Positions 30,610 through 43,426 are shown, counted from the first letter of the stretch. The stretch is DNA of 64,000 bases from Blastobasis lacticolella (GCA_905147135.1 LR990054.1:15041001-15105000), one strand, 5' to 3'. The notes: generated from the sequence alone by a model not told the origin. Program-made: numbers and translations.

Positions 30610-33600
30610 ATGAACAGAATAATTCTAAGAAATGGCCGATATGTTAAGAAAACTAGTGAGTACATCGTATCTCTATTGTAAACAATGATATTCCCTAACC
30701 TCCATAGAACGTCACGTATAGGATTGATTATTGCATGAGTTCATGAATATTTATGTAACTAATGATTTTTATTTTGTATGATTATGACACTGCTAAAGCA
30801 ATGTTTATCTCCTGCATTTTCATATATTGAAGTTAATTAATTAATCATGTTATAAATTGTAAACCTTTGTTTGTATACCTACTGCATCACATGGTTGATG
30901 TAATTTTGATTACAATGGTTCAAACGATACGAAATCAAATCTCGTCGACTCTTTTGTATTCATATTACCTAGTCCACTAAAAGTAATGAATAGAATGTAA
31001 GTAAAACATGTTTGTTTATCTTTTTAGGTTTATTATGGGAGCCCAGACTATTTCCAAATTTTCCATTTGCCACCAGTACAATATTTTATGATTATAATAG
31101 AAATGGAATCATTGCATTACAACAAGACAACTCCAAAAGATCAATTGCTTACACACAACCACATTGTCTAATACCAGGCATCAGATATGTAAACACACAA
31201 AGTTGTTTCTTCAATAAAGAACCACTGAAGCCCTCATCCAAGGTTGAAGCTACTGTCAAAACGATAAAACAAGATCTAAAAGGGAAGGATAAGACAGAAA
31301 AACAAATTGTGAAAAAGAAAAGCATAAAAGAAAGAATAGTTGCTGAGCTGAAGCATTACTATCATGGTTTCAAATTGTTTTTTCTTGAAATACGAATTTC
31401 AACAGGGTTGGTGTTTCGGATCTTGAGGGGACAGACATTAACAAGGAGAGAGCACAAGCTATTGGTAACCACATGTGGTGACCTTCTCCGAATGGTACCA
31501 TTTATAGTATTTGTACTTGTTCCATTCCTAGAGTTTTTCCTACCATTGTTTATTAAATTGTTCCCGGATATGCTACCATCCACTTTCGAGAGCAAAGACC
31601 AAAAGGAAGCGAAATTAAAACAACACTTAAAAGTCAAATTGGAAATGGCAAAATTTTTCCAAGAGACATTAGATGAAATGGCACCTCAGGCAGGCAGTGA
31701 CAGACATTCCCAGTTAGCCAAAGAGTTTTCACAGTTTTTCCACAGAATTAGGACATCAGGAGATGTTGCAACCAGTGAGGAAATTATGAAATTCTCAAAG
31801 TTGTTTGAGGATGAAATTACTTTAGATTCATTACAAAGGCCTCACTTAGTGGCGTTGTGTAAAGTTCTTGGTGTGAGCACTATTGGGACCAGCGCAATGC
31901 TAAGGTTTAATCTCAGGATGAAACTGAGATCTTTAGCTGCAGATGACAAGATGATTGCGAAAGAGGGAATGGAAAGTTTAAATTTTGCTGAGTTGCAGCA
32001 AGCATGCAGGGCTCGTGGGATGAGGGCGTATGGTGTTTCAGAAGAGCGTTTAAGGAAAGAAATGAAGAACTGGTTGGATTTGTCTTTAAATGAGAAAGTG
32101 CCACCGTCACTGCTGTTGCTCTCAAGAGCTCTTATGGTGCCAGAGCATGTCCCCACCACATACAAACTAAAGGCCACTATTTCTGCCCTCCCTGAGCAGG
32201 TGATAACACAGACCAGAGTTGCAATTGGTGAGAAGGAAGGCAAAATAGATTTGAAGGTAAGAGATTTTTAATACTAAGAGCTACTATTTACTACTATCTG
32301 TACCTTTATAGAGGATCACAGTCCAGTGATCAATCTGAAAAGTCTTTGAATATCATAAATCATGATACAGTTAAATTAGATCATTGTAAGACATTTTTAA
32401 TTTATTATGGATATTTCTGTATTATATTTTTTATTTTGACATTGCAGAGTAAAGTGGAGGCCATCAAGCTGGAAGAGGCAAAGATCAGAGAGGAGAAGCG
32501 AGAAATGGCAGAAGCAGAGAGAGAGAGACAGCTGTCTGAAACCAAACAGAAAGAGAAAGAGGAACTGATAGATAGGGCTCCCATTATCGATATAGAGAAT
32601 GCCCCAGTGAGTGCTGACATTGCGCCGGTGATTCTAACGGAACGTGTGAAACCTATCACTGAGGAAGGGCTTTCTGGCAAGGATGTTGAGATTATTGAGG
32701 ATGCTATAGAGAAATTAGGTGAGTGTTTTTTAAGATACAATTATGAAAAAGAATGTTCTTGTTTTGAGTTCTTGTTGAAGAGGATGATCCTGGGTTTGGC
32801 AGATCAGATAATTATAGATAATTACTGACCAGATTGGATCATGGTTGCCTGAATGTGCAGGTTTCATCATGATGTTTTTATTCCCTCATTGTTATTCCAC
32901 AGTGGGATTTGTACCCTCGCTTAAGAGTCAGATATATTTCTGGACTTGGACTCTAATTTTCCATTAAGTGTGCCCAACACCCTTGAGAACTCTATAATAG
33001 TCTATTTGGATGTCTTCTTCATAGGCTTCTTGGAGGGATCCTGTTTCCCATGAAGCCTTAATCCTGTGGTCCTTACTTCTATTCTCCCTTGTTGTGGTCC
33101 TCACATACCCTAGAACCACATGGGCTGCTGTTTCTTGCCAGACATCTGGGGCACCCATCACATGAGGCTGTCTGTTGCTCTGATTGTGTATAGCAGTTTG
33201 TTTAGCATAGTGTAATTGGTCCAACTACTTCTGTTTAAGACTTTGCCATCTATAGGTTAGTTTCGGGGACATCCTGGTGTGCTTTACCAGTCCATGGTTT
33301 GCTCATTGGTATATGTATTTATGAGAGTAGTATGTTAAAGGAGTCTGGTAGGAATGGAGCAGAACCAACAGCTCTCATCTCTGATCCCTTTCTTACTAGC
33401 TCATTAGTGGCATCATTCCCCACTTATCAAAAGTAACTGCCTGTTGCCTTTGATGAATATATTCATGTGTTTCGCGAATGTAATACGTAATACTCCTAAT
33501 TTAATAATTTCTTTAAACAGAATAAAATTAGGATTTTACTAAGAAAGGCATATTGTCACAACTGTGGGTGATGTCAGTTCTATTTTAAATGGTAATGGCA

Positions 33601-36600
33601 ATGACACTCTTTTGGAAATTGAGACTAGTGTTCATGTGGTACGAAATGTCTTCCATGTCTGTTTGAAGACTTGGCAAACTCTCAATTGGAATATATCTCA
33701 TGATCAATATACAAGTAAATCATTATATCATAGAAATTTGACATAAAAACAATTCAATGGTTAGTAGGTCATAGCATTATTTGAGTGGAGGCATTTTCCA
33801 TTTTAAAAAAATATTTTTTATACAAATTAAATCTAGGACTAGATAGATATTATTATCTCTGTATAATAAACTACATTCTGTATCTAAATACATATTACCA
33901 TTTATCAACTGAATTTATAAAAGATTTTAAAACGCAACAATTTCTTTTGGCACCTGTCCAACACTCCACTTTTGAGGACACTAGTTCAATGACTCTTAAC
34001 AGGTCAAGGTCATTGACGCTTCCTGAAATACATATTACATTTTCTTTTAATGTTCTCAAAAAACGGTGCTAACTTAGCTAAGGTTCTGTCTAAGGTGTCT
34101 ATATAAGTATCCGCTTCTCATAAACCATGCAACAGATTTTGATACTGTTTTCACTATCTTTTAGAGATTTTCTTCTAAAAGGCTTAGTATTATTGTACAT
34201 GCATATTATAATCGAGAAATGCCGAGAACATCAATGCGAAGCCGGGGTGAATCGCTAGTATTTCCCTTGAATCCTTTCTTACCTCTTCTAATAAATTCAC
34301 CGACAGGCCGAGAAACCTCGAAAGTATACTGAAATATTTCCGAAACTACTGAACCGATTTTAATGAAAGACCATCCATCCAAGAACCACCTCGATTTAAC
34401 TGGCATTCAAACAAAAGAAAACCGCATCGAAATCGGTCCATCCGTTCTGGAGCGACGATGGCACAGAGAGACCGCGTCGTATTAATATTATGTGGATTAA
34501 ATATATCAGTATTGTGGAAATATTACCGATTTCGCTCATCACGATAAGCTATGTAGGTAGATAGTGGCACGAAAAAGTAGGTGAACATGTCTATACTAAA
34601 CATATTGATAGCCCGTGAGCAATCCCTACTTATCTTGTATCGAAGTGACCTTTAGATTACACTTTCACATTATTTACGAATCGATTATTTTGATCACTAG
34701 CTACATGCATTCCATCTCAATTTAATGTCGACATAATTGTTCTACCGAGATAGATAACAGTTGATGTTATTATACTTATCTGTCTATAGCAAATACAGAC
34801 AAGATAATTATTTTACTGTTACAGTACTAGTTTTTCACTGCGATTTAATCGCTCAAATGCAACGCAACTGCAGGCCACAAATGCGTTAACTAGGAACTAA
34901 AGTACTCCCATCTATAAAGAGAAAAGATTTGTATATCTGTTTATAATGAATTACTACTGCACCGATTTTAAAAATTACTAGTTAACCATTACTAATGAGA
35001 CCCCTAATAAATTCTGTTGCAAAAGGAGAAAAACGGGCACATGGGGAAATTTTTGTACAATCGAGATAATGTGGAGACCCTGGATCTCCCCCTGGGAACT
35101 TTCTGTGTGCAATCTGATTATGCACATCTATAGTATGGATGGAGGAGGGCTAGAGTTCCTAAGATACCTAACCGAATATGCCGTTACTTACCTACCTTAC
35201 TGAATATGCCGTTTACGCCACAGCGGGAAATGTTTGCGTCAGAATTTCGATTCACCGGTGTATGGAATCGAAATTCCGACATAAACTTTCCCACTGTGGA
35301 ATAAACGGCTTTTTAGATCAATTTGGGAATGGACCCATTTTTTGCAAAGAAATGGTGTTACCAACCTCTAGAAAGATTCCATGTTATATATATATATGTG
35401 TGTATTTATAAAACTCTTACAAAATTCTCCTCTCCAATTCCACAGCTGAACAGAAGCGGTCGCTGCTGCTAGAGAAGGACAGCATCCAGGAGTTGAAGGC
35501 GGAACTGTCGGATTACAGCGAGGACGTGAAAGAGCTACAGGAGATCGTCAAGGAGAAACAAGTCGACCTGAAGCTGTCCAAGGGTGCTAGAAGGTATGTT
35601 TATTACATCAACAACCTTCCATGCAACTGCTGGAACCTCCATGCTTGGCAGGGTTGAAGATCGCAGTGTTATAAATATAACAATGGAAACAGCTGCTACC
35701 CCATTTTCAAGCCTATGGAGACTCCACATCTTTTGCCTCGAAAACATTAGTCCCCTTGTACGACACCCACGAGTGTAAGGGGTTGGTGCTATTCTACACT
35801 GCCGGACACCACACGGCCACCTTACTGTATTATATTCTGTGGGTCCGTTCACTCTACAGCCGACTGTACAACCTTGACTAGATGGGGTTGGTGCTTTGTA
35901 CCCTAATACAAGTTACAACCTACCTTCAATCAAAGTTACAACAAGGATAAACAAAAATGCAATGAGACCAGTGTCCTGTGTGCCGTAGCTGTAACGTGTA
36001 TTGAAGTGTAGTGAAATAAATAAAAAACGCGAATAATCGTTACAATTAAACCGAAACACGTGCGAGAGTTCATGTACAAAGCGTAATTATTGAGTAATTT
36101 AACAAACGGTGAATCATTTGTTAACGTTTTCTGTAACGTGGTTTGATAAAGAGTTTACACAGATGTCGGCACTAAAATACACATCGATCGGTCAGTTGGA
36201 CTTCATAGAGCGTCGTCTCTGCCATAAGCATGTGAGTCAAAAGGCATTCAAAACCAGCTATCATCCTCATCATCCTGGTGTCAATCCCTTTTGTTTTTTC
36301 GGTCGCGCGGGCCCGAGGTCCGCCTTCCTACTTCTTGTCCACTTCCCTCGGTCTTCGGCATCCTTGGTGGTGAATTTGTTGGCACGCATGTCATCAGTAA
36401 CGACATGAAACTATCGCTCCTTGGACCGGCTTCTTTTCCCCGTGCCTGGCGTAGGTGGCATGCCTATGGCAGATGATACACGCTCGATAATTATCGTGAT
36501 ACGTGGGCTGCGATCCTGGATTACGATATTTATAGAATGTAAAGTATTCACGGATCGTGATCCGTAGAAATTCAGAAATCCACGATTCGTATCAATGTTA

Positions 36601-39600
36601 TGTATAGTGTAGCATCTGCCTATGTTGCCTATATATAGCTTCTAGTATGTGACGGAGGCTATAAAGTAGCATGTTGATGGCACATCATGCTATCGGTTAT
36701 CAGTCCGGTGATAACAATCTTGTCGGCATTATTTCACATAATTATTAGCGTTATGAAAACATCTCTTCACGCTCTATCTTACGTGTCTTGAAATCCATTC
36801 ATGCCGCTGTTTATTTTCTAGAAAAATCTGCTCGTATAGATTTCCTATAGTTCGATAGCTTGAAAATTTCGATTGCTTTGATTGTACGCATCTGTGCTAT
36901 TTTACTGGGTAGGGTCTTATCTTGAATAGAAAGTGTTGAAGGGGTCGGATGGTACTTCTGGTATTAGAATACACATACATGGTACACAATATAACAGGTT
37001 ACAAAGATTTACATACAGAAAATAATCTTGTTCGCCATCAAGTAAACGTGGTATACATACAAGAGGACAATCCAACTTACACCATTTAAAAATATTCATA
37101 TTAAGATTTACTTATTATTTATGACTCTTTGTTGAATAGGTATCAATGTGTAGGAGCTGTGTATACGAACATGAAAAACAAACAAAAGCGGTTATTAATA
37201 ATAACATCTTAATCTAAATAACTAGAGCTTCCCTTGATAACGGCACCATTCGATCAAAATCCCTTATCTAGGGCCAGATAATAGCTACGCAAATATTCCG
37301 ACAGACAGACAAGAGACATGTATAATGTAAGTAAACCTGCCTGACCCACGTTGGGAGCCTTTTGACGTATTATGTCAGATTTGCAGAATGTCGATATCTA
37401 GGATCATTAATCAAATATCGTGTGCGGTCAATATAGATAAGGCAATGGTACCTAAACGGTCTTCTCAGGTTGGATAGAGTCCTGCCACTGGTTAAAAAAT
37501 TTTCAGGATATCTCACAATATTATCTTGTCGGTACTAGAGTTTATTTTTACTTCAGCTAAACTCTTTACGGTGTGTCACATGAGAAACTTAAAAATAGCA
37601 AGTATACTCAATGGGGTATCAATGTGATTACGAAGGTTGTGGCTCACGATACATCTCCGAAAGATTGTGACTCACATGTGTCACACCACGCGTGACGCGT
37701 GACGCGATAAAGTTCCGCGCAACCTTGGTTAAGGTCAATGGAAGGCACAGTCGGACTACTCGTGGAGTTGATGAGGCGGACGGGTGATTGCCGAATTTGA
37801 ACCCTATGACGTGACGGATAAGTCTTGTTTTTGAATAGCGGAGTGACAAGCGGATGGTATGGATAGTCGTTAGTGTTTCGCGTTAATACGATCGATAGCG
37901 TGAACTGATTTTTCATGTTTGCATAGTGTCTATCCAGCGGGGCAGTTTCGACATATTCTTTAGCCACAAATATGCTCTATTGCAAGCAAAAAACTTTACT
38001 CAACTACATTCGCTAATGCTTTATAGTCGACGATAATTTTAAATTAAATTTTTGATAGAGATATTTAGTTAGAAAATTCGTCTGATTCAAGATATCACAG
38101 CCCGAGATATGTATGATAGGTATTAAAAAAAAACCTTTCTGTCATCTATGTTACCTTTTGAGACAGATATTGGTTGTTATGTACCTAGGTCCTAGGTAGA
38201 TAGTTCTACAAATAACGTCTTGTATCCTTCTCATATATAAATACACACATATTTCAACATATAGGGGTCGTATTTAAAATTGAATAACGATTATACGTTG
38301 GTTATCTGAGTATAAACGGAATGCGATTGCATTAGTTATGCGTTAGACACGCATACCGGCTGCAATCGGTTTATATGCAATCACGAATATGTACAGTACT
38401 GCGGTATAATAAACTATTTCTTTGGGTAGGTAATGGATAGGTTACCTAGATACACATATAGCCAATATGGGGAAAGCCGTTTTTTTTGAAAATTGTATAT
38501 CCAAGCCGTTAGATAAGCGTGGATATTACGTCAAAATCCCCAACTAATTTTGTGGAGGCTCAAGTCAATCAGTGGTCAGTTCTGTTTTATATTTATTTTA
38601 TTTTATTTTTATGAATTAAATCACTATTTGTACACTAGTTCCACTTTATTATATAGAAGTGACAACACAAAGTGCTAAATATTTAATTTTTATATTTTTT
38701 ATGACGGTTTCTATTCACATCCTAAGTCGGTTAACATCCAGTCAGCCACGCAGAGGTCCCCGTAAAAAAGTATATAAGTAGTTTTGTCAGTTATCTAACA
38801 CCCATAACACAAGCTTTGCTTACTGTGGGGCTAGGTGGCGCTGTGTGACTTTGTCCAAGCATATTTATTTCTATTCTAAGTACAGAAACTTGGGATATTT
38901 TTATATAATACAGTAGGCAAACAGGCAAGCGGGCTACCTGACGGAAAATGGTCCCCGCCTGCGGACATCAGCAACAACAGGAGTATCACGAGTGCGGTGC
39001 TCACTTCTAATGAGACCTTTAATACACCTTTTTATGTGCGGACTGTGGACCAGTCTCGAATAGACTGTTTTCTTTTAACTTTATTTTATCAGTAGATTGT
39101 TAGTTGCGGAAAATTAGTCCCTCATTGTTATTCAATATGGGTATATACTGTAAATATTATCTGCTACTGAGTGCTTAGCAGTAAGTATGGAAGTAAACAA
39201 TATAAAGATAAAGTGTAATATCTTGCTACGATTGTAATAGATAAGTAGCATCTTAGGCAGTGTAATGCAAACAAAGCGTGACCTTGGAAAAGCTTTCTAT
39301 TTGATTTACGATACTTTCCCAATTAAACGGGGTGCCCAGAGATAGACAGATAAGTGTACATTTTTAATATGGAGCAAACATGTCGCCTGTTATTCGATTT
39401 CAGGGTTCAAATCAAATCAAATCAAATTCGTTTATTCAGGTTAGGTTTTCACAAACACTTATGAACGTCATACTATATACATGTAATAAGAATTAACGCC
39501 AGGCACCACAGCATTATCGAGCGGACAGCGGTCATTCCTCCAAAACGTTACTATTATACCTTGTTAAAATTGATTGGCCGTGTGGAGTCCGGCAGAGTAG

Positions 39601-42600
39601 AATAGCACCAACCCCTTACACTAATGGGTGTCGTATAAGGCGACTAATGTTTTCGAGGCAAAAGATCAAGAGTCTCCGTAGTCTGGAAAATGGGCAGCAG
39701 CATTTTCCATTGTTATATTTAAACATTGCGATCTCCAACCCGCCTGCCAAGCGTGGAGATTATGGCAATAACCTCCCCTTTCGTGGGAGAGGCCCTAAGT
39801 CCTGCAGTGGACTGTTACGGGCTGTGATGATGATGATTATTGATCGTTTATCGTATATTGTCCATTGCCAAGGACCAATAATCCTTTGCCAATTCTTTTG
39901 GCAGGGCATCGAAAATACTCTGTGCCAGGGGACAAGTACCTACCTATATATTTACGTATTCTTGTCACATTCCGACCTTACTAACTTACACCTATTCCGC
40001 ATTCCAGATTGTACAGAGCGGTCAACAACATGATAAACAAACTGGACGCCACACTGGTCGAATTGGAGACCAAGGAGAAGGAGCTCAAAACGGCCCTGAA
40101 GCAGACCCTCTCCGAGCCGAAGAAGGCCAAGGAGCACCTCATACAGATTGATGAGCTCATGCACTCCATAAAGAGCCTTCAGAAAGTACCGAACGAAGCG
40201 AAGTTGAAACTCATACAAGATGTCCTGGGAAGATTGGACGATGACTTCGACGGCCAGCTGAAGGTCGACGACGTTTTGAAGGTCGGTATTGGGTTCTGAT
40301 TATGTACTCGTGATGTGTGTGGCTTAGTTAGTTTAATAGGGGACATATAAGTTAGGTGTATGGGTTGCTTGACAACTTGTATTAGCCGGAATATGTGCCA
40401 GTAATAAAAGAAAGACTATAAGTTCGTTATTTATTGGTTTTGTTTGGATAAGTTCCTGATTGAATTATAGAATTAGTGAGTAGAACTCTAAGGCATCACT
40501 CACTATAGTCACTTGTATCACCTTCCGTGATGCAGTAACTTCTCACTGGCAAGATAATGTGACATAATTATACTCCCTAGAGGTTTGACAGGTCTACATC
40601 TGCTGTATCAGCGTCATCGAGCGGGAGATTTATTGAATAATTTGACTGATTTGATTTGAGATAATATGAACCGAGAAGTTACATCTACAGCAGAGCGACC
40701 AAGCGGGATTCATTTACGGTCATCCTGCTCTTATTATTCAGACTGTATACAATTTTTCGTTCAATCCGACTCGTAAGCGAGAGGTACCGGATTCGAACCC
40801 GCTGCGGCTATGTACCAATGACTCTGTTCTGAGTTATGTATACAGTTGAATTCTAACCGATGCTCTTACGGTGAGGGAAAGCATCGTAATGAGACCTGCA
40901 CATTCAGGTGACTGAATGTGTTACCATGACCCAATCTGGTCAGGTCTCCACTGTCATCCTGGATGACGGTTAAGGCGGACACCGGCCCACGTGCGCAAGA
41001 GCACAATCTGGACATCAACGCCAAGATGAAACTAAGAATGTTGAGAAAGCCAAATTCACAACATTCTTAGTTCCCATCCTCCACACAAACATCAAAATGC
41101 CGTCACTGCCCACGTAACATTTCAACTCCTCTACAAAACCCAAAACTAAACACCAACCTTTCCCCATCATATCCCCAGATGCTGGAAGTGATAGGCAACG
41201 AGCACGTGAACTTGTCCGAGAAGCAGATGGGCGAGCTCATCGAACTTCTGGATAAAGAAGAGATCCTGGAAGTGGAGAGCAGGATCCAGAAGGCTTTGGA
41301 CAAGGCCGCCGCAGCAGAGCAGCCACGGCAGGGAGAGCCGCAGGGGAAGGTGAGTAACCACGACTGGAGGTTTTTAACCGAGTGTGGCAGGAGGAGGGCA
41401 GGGGAAGGTAAGTAACCTAGACTGGAACAGGTTTTTACCCGACTGCGAGAGATGGAGGGTTGTTTTTTTCGAGTGTGGGATAGCTCATCGAGCTATTGGA
41501 TAAAGAGGAGATCCTGGAAGTGGAGAGCAGGATCCAGAAGGCTTTAGATAAGGCCGCCGCGGCAGAACAGCCACGGCAGGGAGATCCGCAGGGGAAGGTG
41601 AGTTTTCGCCGACAGGAATAGAGGTTTTTAGCCGACTTTTTATGTGGGTATGTCTATTCCTTTAGCACGGGCTACAGCATTATGTTTTTTGAGCGTATGT
41701 ATGCCTATTTCTTTGGTACGGGCTACACCCCTAACGGCTTAATAGATTTTGTGAGGTGAGGTGTTATTAGATTCGTCTTGGTCGCGCGCTTGGACGGTGG
41801 GTCGATGAAAATTTTTAAAATTCTAAATGTCGGTTTTTATGCTATTTTGTGACAGTCGAAAATCTTTTTCGTTAAAACCAGTCGAGTGGGGTATCAAAAT
41901 ATAGGTCTTCAAAAGGTGTTTTTTTTTTCAAAAATATGTACAACTTATAGCTTTTCAGTTTTTTAATAGAAGTCGGGGTATTTTAATTTTTTTACTACTT
42001 ACTTTATAAAAGGCAAACGATCAATGTCACCTGATGGTGCGCGACCACCGCCAAAGACACCCGCCACACCTGGGGAGTCATAGATGCGTGCCGGCCTTTG
42101 CGTTAGGTGTTGAAGGTTTCAATGTCACAGTATGGAGACGCTTCAGCAGGAAGCTTGTTCCATATGGTGGTCGTGCGAGGCGGAAAGTTTCCTGAAAATC
42201 TTAAGGTGCGTACGAATTAGAGCGGCTCAGCCCGAGGCATGCTCGCCGCGCGCGGCGAGGCTGCTCAGTTGCGCATTTGTTTGTTCGTTGAGGCAACGTG
42301 CTCGCGGCGAGCCACAAATGCGCCGCACAAATAAAATACTGATGCTGCTTTTATCATAATTGATGGGATTTATTTTATTTTATTTATTTTATTTTATCAT
42401 ATTTTATTTATTTTATTTTATTTAAGTATTCTATTTTATTTTATTTATTATATTTTATTTATTTTATGTATTTTATTTTATTTATATTATTTATTTTATT
42501 TATTTATTAGGAAGACCAACAGTTTAATTGACATGAAAATATTAAAGTTGTCAAGTGTCAATAAACAATACGCGCGCATTCGTAGTCACGTCCAAACATC

Positions 42601-43272
42601 GCGAGGCACGCACGCCGAGGCACCTTTGAGCATGGACAGAAAACCGACAATCGGCGGCTCGCGGCGCACACGCCCGCGGTGCGCCGCGAGCTGCGCGTGA
42701 GCCACGTACGAATTTCCGCAAATGGGCGAGCCGTGCGTGCCTCAACCTGAGGCTGCCTCTAATTCGTGCGCACCTTTACAGTGGTCGACCACCACTCCAC
42801 CACTCATCCAAGTGGCGTGGATGGAATTGCGACGAAACATCGTAGGATACATTTTATTATCATCCCGCTAGCTTAATACTGGCTCCTGGCAGGGTACTCT
42901 CTCTTATCTTCTTACCGCGGTAAGCTGTTGACTCTGGCATCCGACGATGTTACATCCGGTGATGTTAATCCATTCTTAGGCTTCTTAGGCCGCCCTCAAC
43001 ACCTCTTACTTAATAGCGGCAGGCTTGGGAACTTATTTCCCACTTATCCCTGTGGCTACGTAGCAAGTGACCAAACAGTCAAGAACCTAAAGACTCTATA
43101 ATCTTACGAAATATTTGTCTGTCCCTTGCAGAGCCTATTCGAACTAATCCGGGAAGCGCAACGACGGAGGGAGCTAAAGAAAGCCGGCGAAGGAGACCAG
43201 CGTCCCGACTCGAAGCCGGAATTCGTCGCCAAAGCCAAGGAGGATCGCCGGGAACGCCCGGACACGCAGTGA
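30610..43272 (+). CDS. Letm1: LETM1, mitochondrial inner-membrane proton/cation exchanger
   Basis: LETM1 exchanges K+ and Ca2+ for H+ across the mitochondrial inner membrane and is needed for mitochondrial volume control and ribosome association. Seven coding exons: 30610-30655, 31028-32256, 32448-32718, 35446-35593, 40008-40281, 41179-41349 and 43132-43272. All have GT-AG introns with phases 1,0,1,2,0,0; the total is 759 codons plus TGA. The basic N-terminus (MNRIILRNGRYVKKT) fits a mitochondrial presequence. KHYYHGF precedes the single membrane segment at about 170-195 (RMVPFIVFVLVPFLEF), followed by the LETM/ribosome-binding-like domain to about 425 (ACRARGMRAYG). Coiled coils lie in exons 3-5, and an EF-hand loop at 642-653 (DDDFDGQLKVDD) ends exon 5. 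The start is chosen by context and presequence. The length is near human LETM1 (739). Confidence 0.97.
32827..32885 (-). repeat. SINE family S fragment in LETM1 intron 3
   Basis: Reverse complement of the SINE body: gaccagattgg, then atgtgcaggtttcatcatga. Short and diverged. Confidence 0.5.
32886..35445. other. LETM1 intron 3, remainder
   Basis: A minus-strand frame at 33224-32964 has no family I recognise; it may be transposon-derived. A tail repeat with aaaccgcatcgaaatcggtc lies at 34410-34460. A local inverted repeat is present at about 35235-35290 (cagaatttcgattcac against aatcgaaattccga). The intron ends with a good acceptor (ccaattccacag). Confidence 0.45.
35625..35860 (+). repeat. Dispersed repeat R1, copy c (LETM1 intron 4)
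   Basis: Shared blocks: atgcttggcagggttgaaga, the gcagtgttataaatataaca string and ttttgcctcgaaaacattag, then cgacacccacgagtgtaagg. It begins about 30 bp after the exon 4 donor. Confidence 0.75.
36240..36480. repeat. Possible dispersed repeat in LETM1 intron 4
   Basis: Starts with a CATCATC-type stretch and contains gcgtaggtggcatgcctatg and ttggcacgcatgtcatcagt. The style is that of moth interspersed repeats, but there is no second copy in the window to prove it. Confidence 0.3.
38768..38880 (+). repeat. SINE family G, 3' part (LETM1 intron 4)
   Basis: Matches the 3' half of the tRNA-Gly SINE: ttatctaacacccataacac, aagctttgcttactgtgggg, then ctaggtggcgctgtgtgact. The tRNA-like head is missing, typical of 5' truncation. 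Confidence 0.8.
38900..39030. repeat. Transposon fragment in LETM1 intron 4
   Basis: Contains aaacaggcaagcgggctacc and tgacggaaaatggtccccgc, a variant of the gggctacctgatgg motif common in moth repeats. A related motif appears at 42020-42060. Confidence 0.4.
39570..39840 (-). repeat. Dispersed repeat R1, copy d (LETM1 intron 4, inverted)
   Basis: Reverse complement of R1: cgtgtggagtccggcagagt, ttttcgaggcaaaagatcaa, gcgatctccaacccgcctgc, ending in catcatcatcat (as gatgatgatgat). It faces copy c about 4 kb away in the same intron. Confidence 0.8.
40770..41035 (+). repeat. SINE family S copy (LETM1 intron 5)
   Basis: B-box region attcgaacccgctgc, then gctcttacggtgagggaaag, acattcaggtgactgaatgt and ggttaaggcggacaccggcc. 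The 5' A box is degraded. Confidence 0.75.
41484..41597 (+). CDS. Letm1: Duplicated LETM1 exon (6b), candidate alternative exon
   Basis: A 114-bp copy of the last 38 codons of exon 6 lies 134 bp after the exon 6 donor. It is preceded by tgtttttttc...ggatag with AG at 41482-41483 and followed by GTGAGT at 41598. Both ends are phase 0, so splicing exon 5 to 6b, or 6 to 6b, keeps the LETM1 frame. Nine codons differ from exon 6 and eight changes are synonymous; the ninth is E to D. Use of 6b instead of 6 would drop 19 residues after the EF-hand; use of both would add a second 38-residue helix (LIELLDKEEILEVESRIQKA). Confidence 0.6.
41990..42203. repeat. Dispersed repeat (left part), split by Harbinger MITE
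   Basis: Reads gtcacctgatggtgcgcgac, atagatgcgtgccggccttt, then cagcaggaagcttgttccat, a repeat common in moth genomes. It resumes after the MITE at 42779-42860 (gtggtcgaccaccactccac, then gatggaattgcgacgaaaca). Confidence 0.55.
42204..42775. mobile_element. PIF/Harbinger-type MITE with TTA target duplication
   Basis: Terminal inverted repeats are AGGTGCGTACGAATTAGAG on the left and the complement of AGGTGCGCACGAATTAGAG on the right. TTA flanks both ends (42201-42203 and 42776-42778), the target duplication typical of PIF/Harbinger. GC-rich arms rich in CGCGGCGAG surround an AT core with (ATTTT)n at 42362-42515. No transposase is present. It lies in LETM1 intron 6. Confidence 0.9.
42362..42515. 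repeat. (ATTTT)n / (ATTT)n simple repeat
   Basis: About 150 bp of imperfect ATTTT and ATTT units inside the Harbinger-type MITE. Confidence 0.85.
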
Positions 43273-43297
43273 GCAGCCCCCGGGGCCGAGGCTCGCA

Positions 43298-43426
43298 CCA
43301 CGGACCAACTACGCCACGTCCCCAACGCCCCACGGACCAACTACTCCATGGCGTCATACGGCCCACGGACCAACTACCCTACGGCGTCATACGGCCCACG
43401 GACCAACTACTCCACGGCGTGCCGCG
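43298..43426 (+). repeat. 33-bp tandem repeat just after LETM1 stop
   Basis: Four units, the inner two 33 bp, starting at about 43298, 43329, 43362 and 43395. Each begins with CCACGGACCAACTAC and the better ones continue to GGCGTCATACGG. The unit length is a multiple of three, and the LETM1 frame stays open through it to a TGA at 43429-43431. Confidence 0.85.

Noticed and set aside
31008..31027. LETM1 translation start at the ATG (31008) or TTG (31012) just before exon 2
   Set aside because: A pyrimidine tract and AG at 31026-31027 mark an acceptor; the ATG at 31008 is out of frame. Exon 1 (30610-30655) joins in phase and supplies a basic mitochondrial presequence.
42362..42515. AT tract as scaffold attachment region or origin
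   Set aside because: It is a simple ATTTT expansion inside a MITE; no independent evidence of function.
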